From contig JADNRZ010000004.1 of the NCBI GenBank assembly GCA_015501605.1, positions 2,046,001 to 2,110,000 of the forward strand: 64,000 bases of DNA, in the 5' to 3' direction. The stretch is from Panaeolus papilionaceus. Taxonomy: Eukaryota > Basidiomycota > Agaricomycetes > Agaricales. Below the pieces are notes generated by a model. That model ran no database searches. It had not been told where the DNA came from and was given only the letters and a program-made list of their open reading frames with translations. Both the position numbers and the translations under genes were made by a program. Positions 30,784 through 41,342 of the stretch are shown one piece after another. Numbering within the stretch: the first letter of the stretch is position 1; each line of letters begins with the position of its first letter.

Positions 30784-33451
30784 GAAATCCTGTTGACCTA
30801 TGATGAGCCCAGTACCATCATCCCTCTGAAAATCGCCATTTTCGCAGTTATTCCGAATTCACCAAATTGTTCTGAGCTCATAAAACCAACGACCTTTACC
30901 TTTTTTCATTTTATTTTTGTTTCATTGAAACACCTCAGTGCTAAATGTTCTCCCAGTTAAGTCTTCGCCAGTGAATCTGTTGTCTTAGGAGTATTCGTAA
31001 CTTGCATATTTGTTGCATTCTCCAGTCTTCATGTGGATTTGTCACTCAGCTTTCACAGGCCCACGACCTCGAAAGTGCGCTTATCTCTCTCTGAGTCTCT
31101 CATCGCTCCTCACATCACGCACCCATATTTCCACCACTGTTACTCAGTTCCATTCCATTCACTTCCCATAACGTGCTCATCACCTATTGGCTCATCGTAA
31201 AACCTCATAATCATGCACTTGGTTACCATTTATACACAGCACACTTCGGTTTGAGGGACATTCTTGATTCAGTGTTCAGAATTTATGTTCATGATACTAT
31301 ACAATAACCGACTTGGTTCGGATTCTAAAATGAAGTCTTTCGGTTTTCGGTCTGGAACTGTGGGATAGACGAATTGGAAAGAGTGAGCACTGAGCAGACA
31401 GGTCAGATCGGTTCGGCTCGCAATCTGCAACAATATAATAGTCTCAACGTCTGTAGAACCAACTAATTATGTAGTGTTGCCAGTTATGGATGTGGCTCTG
31501 CATATCGGGGGTAAGTCATTCCACTGCCACCTTCAGTTGTCTTCATCCCTGTTACCACAAGCCACCAACTATCGGTTGGTCGCACAAATAGTCTGTCTGT
31601 AAATGCTGGCTCAGACTCGGATATGGGTGTCAGTTCATGGATACTCGCGATGTTTGGTTGGTACAGTTGTGAATATTGGATGTACCGGAAGTCGGTTGGA
31701 TATTGTAAGCGCCCAGGAACCACATTTAATTCGAGGCAGAGGTGGACATGCGTCAGCTAATAACATTCAAACGAGTATCCCACAGGTATAAGGTATGTGT
31801 TCCAATGATTTTTATCCTTCCGAAAAATGTATCTACAAATATGCTTGATCTGGTGTCGGACTGCGTGCAATAACCATCTAATAATATACTAGCATTCATC
31901 CTTGCTGGATAGCAGTTTGTTGCTTACAATTGGCTTACACTTATCTACGCTCTCGGCTAAGATACCAGAGCTAGTGTGTCAGTCCCCATCCCTGTAGGAA
32001 GCTTCACAATACGGTGCTTAGCTCATTATCATTGAGTCAACTATTGACCGAATACTAGCACATGAATGAATCTTAACCAAATAACAGATACACTGTAGCC
32101 CAGTACACACTCCCAATAATATATATAGGCTGCTCATTCATGCCACACTAAAATGAGCCGAGGCGCCTGACCTACTTGTCACCCACTCGGACAGCCCATA
32201 CTATGATTATACCACACGGCACATGGCCCAGGACACCCTTGCCTGATGGCAATTTATCGCTCATAGTTGGCTTCACAATTCGGCTTCACAGTGGTCACTG
32301 GTTCACACTTACCCACACACTCGGCTTCGGACACTGGACCTCCAGGTAGTAGTACCAACGTTCAAGTAATACAAATAATTGGCTCATTAGTTAGCTCGGT
32401 ACATCGGGTCAGTGTTACGGAGTTTAGCATGATTGTATCGAACCAATCGGCTTGGGTACAGTATGAAAGTCGGAACGGATGCGTGGAGGCATCGGATGTC
32501 GCTTTCTCGTACCCAGGATCTTTACCTTTATTTTGACTCGGATTGGATGCGGTAGTAACAGTTTGTTTCTGGTTGGCTGATTCCAAGATTCGGTTATGAT
32601 ATACAATTGATATTTGGTGTTTGGTGTTTGGTGTTCGGCTCGGTCTGAATCGGTCATATTTTACAGCTGTTTATAACCAATTGATTTCCTCTCTCCATGT
32701 CGAGTTAAAATAAATGTAAAGATCCTGACTACAGGAAAGCAATATCTGTCTGGTGCGCTTCCAATACATCCCTTCTGACCTTTATCAGGCTCCTGTATTA
32801 TTCCGCAGTATGATTTTCAACACCAACACTCACTAACCGCTGAGAAGCGTATCCGATCCTATTACTACTTATATGTCCGACCCTAACCACCGTCCTGATA
32901 TACATCATCTACACCGGTTCACTCTCGGTGCAATGATTGATGCAATTATAAGCTGATGTCTCAGCAACTTAGACCCCCTCGTCGGAGCAAGTTTCTTTGG
33001 TATTGCGAGTCTTGAGTTTCTGCAAGTTGTGTCATATCTTGAACAGTATCCGAGTCCGCATACACTGCTCAGCTCATGATAATCGAGCCAACATTTTTCG
33101 GAATACCAGCACACAAAACTTATCTTAGCCGAATGACAGATACACTGTACCCCAGTACCCACTCCTGATAATATATGTAGGCTGCCCGTTCACGCCACAG
33201 CAACATGTGGTTCATGGTGATCCTGACTAAAACGAGCCGAGGCGCCTGACCCACTTGCTGCCCACTCGGACAGCCCATACTATGGTTATACCACACGGCA
33301 CATGGACCAAGACACTTAACTGGTGCTGGGGTACCTGTAGTCGGAAGTCCTACCAGGTACTAGGTAAGTAATTAATTAGCAGACTACAAAGACTATTCTA
33401 ATGGGTCAGTTCTACGAGCTTTGGAGCCGTTCTATAGAACCACTCGCCTTG

Positions 33452-34170
33452 GTACACTGTCGCTTCGGTATGTGTTTGTGGTTGGCATATTTGGCACATT
33501 GGGTGGTGATGAGCTCCATGAGCTGGTTGCAACAGGCAGGGTTGTTGAGGTGCTCTCTACAGAACAATTCAAATAAGGAGCAACTGGTATCCCAGTAGGT
33601 GGCTGCAGCTTTCTCATGGGTGTTGATTGCTGTGTAGAGTTTGAGGACTTGTTTGCAGGTTTGGGAGATGTGGTTGTCCATCAGACGGATTGGGCCCATG
33701 TGGGCCACATTGAAAGGAAGGGTCCATGCAAGATTGTCATAGTCTTTGGAATCATGGAAAATGTTGACAAATTCGTCGAAGGTGATGGAGGTGCGGTCGT
33801 GGGTAGAGCTGGGGGCGTTTTTCAGGGCTTCCCAAGCAGTAGCATTGTTTGCAGGTTCGACATGGGTATTGGTTTCTAGATTATGGGTGACGAAGATGGT
33901 TTTGATGACATCATCGAGGTTCTGGATGGTGTTGGGTGTTTCTTGTTGGTTGGCTTCTTCTTCTAGGTGTAGTCCTTGTTGTTTGGATTCGGCGATGAGG
34001 GCTTTAGTGTGGGCAATGAGCTCCTTGTCCGATTTGGAATATGGCAGTACAGGGGAGTGGACTGAAGAACTGTTGGAGGAGGTGGAGGAGGATTGGGAGT
34101 GAATGCAGACAGTCTTAGCAGCAGAAGGAGATGAAGAAGATGGGGACAATTTGAGGATGGAGGAAGTCAT
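33452..34170 (-). pseudogene. Accessory ORF of gypsy element 2, N-terminal half
   Basis: Starts MTSSILKLSPSSSSPSAAK 39 bp downstream of the pol stop at 34209. A Ser-rich leader is followed by a helical part (KELIAHTKALIAESKQQG, FNVAHMGPIRLMDNHISQTC, CREHLNNPACCNQLMELIT) and the frame runs into the TIR element. Together with 28981-28411 it makes 429 aa. No similarity to envelope, integrase or other standard retroelement proteins was recognised, and no transmembrane segment is seen. Confidence 0.6.
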
Positions 34171-34208
34171 GTTGGTTGTTGAATGTGGATTGCGATTGAG
34201 CTGGGGTT

Positions 34209-35584
34209 CTAGGCAAGTTTGAAGTGTCTTTTATAAGGTAAAAGGATGTCAGGGGTGTTAGCAAGGTGAGATTCTGGTTCCCATGAGTTGTGGAACAGTG
34301 GGAAGCCTTTCCACGATACAAAGTATTCTCTCTTGCCCAATTTTCCACGATGCTTGTGAATCCAGTCAAGTTCATATTCTTCTTCTCTGCCGATGATGTC
34401 TGGTGGCAGTTGTGGGAAGTTTGGTCCATGCTCTGTTGTTTCAGAATATTCGGAGAGAAGGTGGTGTGGAAGGCATCATGGATTTTCCAATACTGTGGGA
34501 GTTTGAGGCGATATGTTACTGGTCCCAATACTTTGGTAATTGGAAAGGGTCCTTCTTGTTTTGTCGAAATCTTCTTGTTGTGTCCAAGTTTCAGGTTTCG
34601 GGAGTTGAGCCACACAAGATCTCTGACTTTGAACAGGGTGAACAGATTTTTGCTGAAGTTAATCATTCTATACCTGGCAAATGTGTGTGCTGCAATTGCT
34701 TCCTGTCAGATCTTGAGAAGGGATGTGAGCTGCTTGTCAACAGAGGGATAGATTGTGTGTTCGAAGGCTAATGGGATGTGTTTGGGGCTTGTTCCCAGCA
34801 TGAGTTCAAAGGGGGAGTGGGGTCTGTCTGAGTGTCATTGGTTATTGTGAGTGAATTTGAGAGTGGGGAGAGCATCTGGCCAGGATTTGGGGTTCATGAT
34901 GCAGTAGATGGAGAGGTAGACTTCAATTTCTTGGTTAAAGTGTTCAGTGGTTCTGTTAGTTTGGGGGTGGTAGGCAGTGGAGAGTTTGGATTCGACATTG
35001 AGGAGTCTAAGGAGTTCTTTGAAGGTGTGGGCAGTGAATCTGGGGTCACAATCTGAGGTGATGGAGTCTGGGAGTCCAAATCGTTTGTAGAGATTGTCAA
35101 GTAAAAGTTTGGCAACCCCTTCAGCAGAGATCGTTTTGGAACAAGGGATAAGGATTACCCCCTTTGTAAGGCTGTGGTCCACCACGGACAGAATAGAGTC
35201 ATATCCAAGGGATGGCAGAAGGTCAGTGATAAGATCCATTGATGTCTGGGCAAAGGGTTTTAATGAATCTGGGGCAGGTATCAGCATTAGAGTGGGTTGT
35301 GCAGGGTTCCTATTGATCTTGAATTGCTGGCAGGTGGCACATCCTTTGACATAGGAGGAGATGAAACATCTCATGCCTGGCCACCAATAGATCTGGCAAC
35401 AGCATTGTACGTTTCTATCTGTCCAGGATGTCCAGCAGAAACTGGGTTGTGGAAGTGCATGACTATGGACTTGCAGAGTTCCAGGTTGTTGGGAATATAT
35501 GTCTTGTTCTTGTAAAAGAGCAGTTTCCCATGTTCTCCTTCTTCAAAGGACCAGTCGTTTATGGTGGTTCCAGTGGTTCTGGTG
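34209..35584 (-). pseudogene. Ty3/gypsy element 2 pol: integrase and chromodomain
   Basis: On the minus strand: zinc-finger part (MHFHNPVSAGHPGQIETYNA, then CATCQQFKINRNPAQP), integrase core with TSMDLITDLLPSLGYDS, PDSITSDCDPRFTAHTF and STAYHPQTNRTTEHFNQEIE, then KVRDLVWLNSRNL and a chromodomain (DWIHKHRGKLGKREYFVSWKG). Pol ends at TAG 34211-34209. The frame is broken by stops and shifts, so it is not functional. Confidence 0.82.
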
Positions 35585-35592
35585 GTTACATT

Positions 35593-36278
35593 CTGAACTT
35601 CTCAGTCCCCCTGGAGTACCATAGGGACTCCCTAGGGACTCTCCAGACTCCCTACAGACTTTTTACATATATTACCTAAATTTGATGTTTTGATGGGTTT
35701 CAGACAAATCCATATACAGAGTCCCTAGGGAGTCCCTACAGACTCTGTACAGACTCTGTAGGGACTCTGATGGACTCCATTGGGACTCCACAGGGACTCC
35801 AGGAAAATTGGATAATGAAAATGCAGATGACTCTGATGTAGATAATAATTAGTCATTACAATATATGGACAATTGTACTCACAGTATTTCCCATAATTGC
35901 CTTGTATTACTGCTGGAGTCCCAGGGAGTCCCTAGGGAGTCTGCACAGAGTCCGTAGGGACTCCCTAGGGACTCTGTATATATGAATTTGTCTGAAACCT
36001 ATCAAAACATCAAATTTAGGTAATATATGTAAAAAGTCCATAGGGAGTCTGGAGAGTCCCTAGGGAGTCCCTTGGGACTCAAGTGACTCCAGCACATATA
36101 TTACAAATTTCTCATAATACAAGGTAATTTTGCCTTGTTTTTTTGTTTGTTTGCACTGTCCTTGTATGCTAGTGTTGTAGTTGAGGGTGTCCACAGTTGT
36201 GTTAGGTGGCAATGCTGTTTTTTGGCAGGGAGTCCATACGGAGTCCGTACGGTACTCAGGGGGGACTGACAAGTACTC
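35593..36278. mobile_element. hAT-like foldback element, 686 bp, 8-bp target duplication
   Basis: Flanked by GTTACATT at 35585-35592 and 36279-36286. Removing the element and one copy restores the gypsy 2 frame (NTNVTTRTTGTTINDW). Ends are imperfect inverted repeats (CTGAACTTCTCAGTCCCCC; reverse of the other end GAGTACTTGTCAGTCCCCC). Inside, an arm at about 35615-35790 is the inverse of about 35925-36085, and both are packed with GGGACTCC/GGGAGTCC words. No ORF. An 8-bp duplication fits the hAT superfamily. Confidence 0.8.
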
Positions 36279-36286
36279 GTTACATT

Positions 36287-36786
36287 GGTGTTCTTGAGTA
36301 GGGTTTCCAAAGCTTCCATGGCGTTTTTGTCTAAGGGCCTTGCATTGGCTATCTGCTTCTGGAGTTCAGTGTTGATGAGGTTGATGAATAGTGATTTGGG
36401 GAGCATTGTGATGTCGGTGTTTTCTTTGTTTTCTCCTTCTGGCATGAGGTCTGGCTGTTGTGAGAGAGCATCTGACTGAACCATCTTGTGACCCAGCATG
36501 TGTTCAAGTTTGATGTTGTATTCAGAAAGGATAAGGAACCATCGGGCTTGTCGTCAATTAAGGTTCTGGGGGGAACACCAGTATGTGAGGTTCTTGTGGT
36601 CGGAGTAGATGGTGGTCGTGTGAGGGGATCCCAGGATGTAATGTTTCCATTCTTCGAGAGCTCGAATAACTCCTAAAAGTTCTCGATCGAAGACTTGGTA
36701 GTTCTGTTCAGCAGGAGAGAATGAACGAGAGAGAAAACAGACAGGGTGGCATTTTCTGTTGCTGTTGGCTTGAGTTAGGACAGCTC
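36287..36786 (-). pseudogene. Ty3/gypsy element 2 pol: RNase H C-terminal part
   Basis: Minus strand: AVLTQANSNRKCHPVCFLSR, FSPAEQNYQVFDRELLGVIRALEEW, IYSDHKNLTYWCSPQNLN, then HMLGHKMVQSDALSQQPDL. This is the second half of the RNase H domain and the connection to integrase. It begins abruptly where a 2.7-kb insertion splits it from the reverse transcriptase. Confidence 0.8.
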
Positions 36787-37432
36787 TGTTGATGTGCTGA
36801 GTGTGGGGGAACACCTATACAACACCAACACACCAACACAACACACCAGCAACCTCAATAGGAGGTCTAAGGTCTTGTTACAAGCTATGAAGGTGTCTGT
36901 CGATGTCCTATCCTACGACAGTACTGCATGTTTGAGGGGGAAATGTGACAAGTTGTCCAATTCCTCACAAGGAGCAGCTGAATTAAGTGTGTTTTTAACT
37001 AGAGGTAGCAAGTCCAAGTGTTGTAGACAACTGAGGAATGATGCCAGTGTCTAGGCTCGAGATAAAATAACCCAAAGAGATAGTAAAGATGACCCTAAGA
37101 CAACCAACAGGTTTACAAAGGTGACGTCTCCCACTAACTCTGACAAAAGACACAACAGTCCACGACCAAAGATGTCCTTAGAACCAACAATCGAGCCTTA
37201 GTCAGGCAAATGCACTCAACGATCCAATGACCAAGCTTGCAAACACACAAAATCCAACAAAAACCAATCAAATTCAACACACTAGTTGCACTCAAAGTAC
37301 GCAAGAAACAACTCTTTGGGCCCTTAGACGCACACAATTGCTATCTAAGTCTTGGGGAGATTTTCTGATTCTTATTCTATGATTTACAGGGCTTTTTATA
37401 CCAGCCATAGAAGCTAGATGATTACATCAAGT

Positions 37433-38801
37433 CTGCAAACTGGCAGTCCGCTTGATCCAATCAGGACTGCCAAATTGCAGTGGGCCTTTTGGCAGAGAGA
37501 TTTCATCGTAGGGGGGGTGGGGGTTAGGGGGAGGGGGGTGGGTATGAGGGGGTATGAGGAGCATATATGGATGATTTTCCGGGGTAGGAGGATGGGTAGG
37601 GGTGTTGGGGATAGGGGGGGAGGATGGGGGGATACTGGATAGGGGCTGATGGCTTATCTGGCTAGGTGGGGGTTGGGCAAATGTTGTCGGATAGATATGA
37701 TATGGGTATGGGGGCGTAGAGAAAAAAATCAGGATCCCGGAATGGGTATTTTCGGGGTGGGGGGATCAGTGGTTGGCGAGCAATTAAGGAAATACACTCT
37801 CAGAGCCAGACACAAATCAAAATAAATCGAAAAAATAATATAAATCGCAAATAGCGCGCTCAATTCTGCTCCGATTAGGCTGAAATTTTGAACGCAGCCT
37901 CCCACATATGATCCCTATTGACCCTTAAAAAATGTTTTTTTTACATGGGTCACTTGAAAAGCCCCTATCTTTGGCCCAAACAGTATCCTGCTCAATATTG
38001 CACCGCTCTGGGCACCATTTTGGATGATCTATATATCGTTAGAAAGCTATTAACAGCCTCTATAAGATCCCACCATCCGATCTGCCAAATTGTACCAGTA
38101 ACCCAGCAGATCAGGTTCGCTTTTTCCGCTTTTTTAGCCCCTATTCCCCCTACTACAATTATTTCCTCAATATTGCTTCGCTTTTGGCACTATTTGGGAG
38201 GGTATATATACCACTAGAAAGGTATACACTATATCTATCTATTCATGTGGTCCGATCTGCCAAATGTGGCCACAGAAGTAGCAGATCTGCTCTGGTTATT
38301 GTGCATTTGTATTTATTCCCTTTAATATTTTAATTGACATATATATATCAATGGAAAGCTACAATTGCCTACTTTCAGAATCTGAAAACAGAATGGAAAT
38401 GTTGTGCTTGTGGATGGAGCAATTGCATTTCGCATTTTGGGTACCAGAGCGTGGGAACACCCCTTGATCCTCCTTCTCCTCCTCCCCCCCCGGGATCCTG
38501 ATTTTTTTCTCTACGCCCCCATACCCATATCATATCTATCCGACAACATTTGCCCAACCCCCACCTAGCCAGATAAGCCATCAGCCCCTATCCAGTATCC
38601 CCCCATCCTCCCCCCCTATCCCCAACACCCCTACCCATCCTCCTACCCCCGGAAAATCATCCATATATGCTCCTCATACCCCCTCATACCCACCCCCCCT
38701 CCCCCTAACCCCCACCCCCCCCCTACGATGAAATCTCTCTGCCAAAAGGCCCACTGCAATTTGGCAGTCCTGATTGGATCAAGCAGACTGCCAGTTTGCA
38801 G
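37433..38801. mobile_element. Foldback element with ~308-bp inverted arms (1369 bp)
   Basis: 37433-37740 and 38490-38801 are nearly perfect inverse copies, from CTGCAAACTGGCAG at the outside to AAAATCAGGATCCCGG at the inside. The arms have extreme strand asymmetry: the left arm is a run of G blocks (GGGGGTGGGGGTTAGGGGGAGG) and the right arm the matching C blocks. The 749-bp middle has no ORF but holds two similar ~165-bp units plus part of a third (CTCAATATTG, then TAGAAAG, then CCGATCTGCCAAAT). No target duplication recognised. Confidence 0.82.
37930..38300 (+). repeat. Internal ~165-bp tandem repeat of the foldback element
   Basis: Unit 1 about 37985-38110 and unit 2 about 38165-38295 share CTCAATATTGCxxCGCT, GGCACxATTTxGG, TATATATxxxTAGAAAG, CCGATCTGCCAAAT and AGCAGATC in order; a third partial unit follows (ATATATATCAATGGAAAGC). 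Confidence 0.55.
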
Positions 38802-39545
38802 TCTCTGATGTGTTCAAGTGGCCTCTACAGGTGTTTATACAAGAGTAGAGGTTTGGCTAAGGGAGTTGAAACAAACATAAGAGAAACTAAGAGAAAGAGC
38901 CAAGAGTGTCTTTGGAGAGCTGTCGATCACTCTGGCATACTAAGTAGTACTAAGAAAAGCTTGGTGAGTTGAATCACATGCCATATTATGAGGGTTGAAC
39001 CTCTTTTACACCGGTTAGTCCAGCTTCACCACATCTGTTGGTACCCTCAGACTGGCCTCGACCAAGTCCGATTGCATTTGTAACCCTCATTCTTGTTGTT
39101 TCCTTCTCCTAAGTCTCCTTTGGCCTCTGATAGTCCCGACTTGTGAGGTCTAGACCTCCTTCGGACTCAAGGATAGGATCAGAGCTCTTTGGCGCTTAAG
39201 GTCGTAGCTTCTTAGAGGTCTTGTTCCACGGTGATCCCCATTGATGGCATCACATGCCTTCATAGGCTTTATCCATGGCGATGTATAAGTCGAGTGTCAA
39301 CGTAGGAGTTCGTAGATAGGCTTTCTTAGGATCTCAGGGTAGTAGCATGCCTTGTAGACTTGTTAATATGAGAGGTGTTTATCAACAAAGGTCCGACTTA
39401 AGTGCTAGTCATGACCTGATAAGTTCTAAGGTCCTGACACACAACTCTGAGACGTTCGACTACTGTCTGCGGTCCTTGTAGCTGTTCCAAGATCCCTTGA
39501 ATGATGGTTTTATGTTGTTTTCAAGGGCTGAATGTGTTTTCAGCG

Positions 39546-40914
39546 TATCACCATAAGCATACTGAGATGCATCAGCTTCGATTTGAAATGGTTGGTTTTG
39601 GTCTGGCATGGCAAGCACTGGTTCCTTGCTGAATCATTCTTTGAGGTTGTCAAATGCGAGTTGATGGGTGTCAGTCCATAGGAAGGGTTGGTCTTTTCAG
39701 AGTAGGTCGTTTAGGGGTTGGGCAAGGTCGGAGTAGTGTCAGATGAATTTTCAGTAGAAGTTTCCAAAACCAAGGAACAATCAGACTTGCTTGAGGGTCT
39801 TTGGTGTCAGCCAATCCTTAATTCCTGAGATTTTAGCAGGGTCCATGGAAATCTTGTTATGTTCGATGATGAATCCTAGGTAGGCAATCTTGGTTTTGTT
39901 GAACTTGCACTTCTCAGGTTTCAGGTAGAGGTTATTTTCTTTCATGATCTGGAGTACTTCTTTGGTGTATTTTTCGAGGTCTTGTTCATTCATGGCATAG
40001 ATCAAGATGTTGTCCATGTAGATGATGATATAGCCATTTTCGACCTGTCGGATGAAGATGCTGTCCATCATCAATTGGAAAGTTGCTGGGGAGTTGCAAA
40101 GGCTAAAGAACATGACAAGGGGTTCAAAGAGTCCATGCTTGGTCTTGAAGGCCACTTTCCATTCGTCTCCTTCTTTGATTTGGATGTTGTTGTAGCCCCA
40201 TCGAATGTCAAGTTTAGTGAAATACTTGGTGCCTCAGAGTTTATCCATAAGGTCAGTGACAAGGGGTAGAGGGTAGGCATTTTTAATGGTTCCTTCGTTC
40301 AAATGTTGGTAGTCTTGGCATGGGCGCAGTTTGCCATCTTTCTTTGCAACATAGAAAAATCCTGCAGCTTCAGGGGATTCACTGTGTCGGATGGTTCCCT
40401 TGGCAAGGTGTTCATCGAGGAACTGTTTGGTGATGTTTTCCTGTTCTCGGGTGAGGGAGTAAACCTTGGCAGATTTGTGGACAAAATTGGGTTTGAGCTT
40501 GATCTTGTGATCCCAGGGTTTGTGTGCTGGCAGGGTCGAAGAGGCTTCTTCGCTAAAAACAGAAATCCAAGGGTGGTATTCTGGTGGAACAATCTTGGTC
40601 AGGTCGGTTTCGTCAATCTTCTAGTTGAATTTCTGAGCAAAGGCTTGGGAGTGTGTCAGAGTCATGTCGATCCAGATTTCCTCTAGTTCTTCGTTTAGTT
40701 TTCCTTCCATAAGGGAGATGATGAGGTCATCAGTTGTAATCGGGTCGGGTCAGTTCAGGGTTGTATTCTTTCCAAGCATCTTCTTAACTTGGAGTTCCAA
40801 TTGAGAAATGGTTTGTTCGTTGATAATAATGGAGTTGGTTGGATACCAGTCAGGTCTTGGGTTTGTTGTGTCATTCAGATGTTCTTCACTGTCAGGTTCG
40901 TCCTCAATGGGGGT
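39546..40914 (-). pseudogene. Ty3/gypsy element 2 pol: reverse transcriptase, inactivated
   Basis: Minus strand: AGFFYVAKKDGKLRPCQDYQ, YFTKLDIRWGYNNIQIKEGD, GLFEPLVMFFSLCNSPATFQ, then the active-site region IIIYMDNILIY, in which the second Asp of the YMDD box is Asn (codon 40011-40009), a G-to-A change that would kill catalysis. Several TGA stops stand where CGA (Arg) is expected, for example in LGFGNFY-stop-KFI-stop-HYSD. The start of RNase H (QIEADASQYAYG) is at the 39546 end. Confidence 0.85.
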
Positions 40915-41328
40915 TCACCAGTTCAAGGAAGCATTCTTCCAGTCAATCTTGGGGTTCGTGTCCTGTAACCAAGGTAGTCCCAAGATAATCTTCTGATTTC
41001 CTAGCCCAGTAATTAGGAAATCAGTCTTCTTGATTTTGTCATAGATCTTCATGTTCAGTGTTGTTCGATGGGTAATCATACCCTTCTTGTTTGGTGTGCC
41101 ATCAACATTTTGGACTAGGATTGGTGTTCTGAGTGGGGTCTGGGGAAGGTTGTGGAGTTTCGCAAATGATTGGTTGATGAAAATGCCTGCAGCTCCAGAG
41201 TCGAGGAGTGCTTGGGTATGAAAGGGTTCGGTGGTTCTCAGTTGTTCACACTTGATAGTCACAGGGACAGAAAAGGATTCATTGTGAGCTATCAAAGTGG
41301 AACAAACTGATACATAAGGTTTAGACAT
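40915..41328 (-). pseudogene. Ty3/gypsy element 2 aspartic protease region
   Basis: Open minus-strand frame with TQALLDSGAAGIFINQSFAK (DSGA active site), then ILVQNVDGTPNKKG and FLITGLGNQKIILGLPWLQ. Ends NW-stop (TGA) and continues in frame into the reverse transcriptase. Such proteases cleave the polyprotein. Confidence 0.82.
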
Positions 41329-41342
41329 TGAGGCAAAACCCT

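Larger units (their letters stand above)
28986..33451. mobile_element. 4.5-kb TIR element inserted in gypsy element 2
   Basis: Starts CAAGGCGAGTGGTTC and ends with its inverse GAACCACTCGCCTTG. The inverted repeats stay similar for about 240 bp (28986-29230 and 33210-33451). A 4-bp duplication GTAC (28982-28985, 33452-33455) lies in what was a perfect 14-bp palindrome, ACAGTGTACACTGT. Removal restores the accessory ORF frame. A third, partial copy of the inner terminal sequence occurs at about 31970-32255. The interior has few ORFs and many CGGTT/TCGG words. No transposase was recognised, so it is probably non-autonomous; a 4-bp duplication does not settle the superfamily. Confidence 0.82.
36787..39545. 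mobile_element. 2.7-kb insertion in the RNase H region of gypsy element 2 (ends unresolved)
   Basis: The gypsy frame stops making sense between AVLTQ (36786) and ASQYAYG (39546). The left side begins near TGTGGGGGAACACC (36802), which looks like an LTR start, and CTGACACA at 39432-39439 could be an LTR end, so a solo LTR of another element is possible; no clean duplication was found. A 1.37-kb foldback element lies inside. No coding sequence recognised. Confidence 0.5.

Noticed and set aside
34290..35679. Several plus-strand ORFs of 70-150 aa
   Set aside because: They are antisense of the gypsy element 2 integrase and chromodomain region, which is clearly recognisable on the minus strand.
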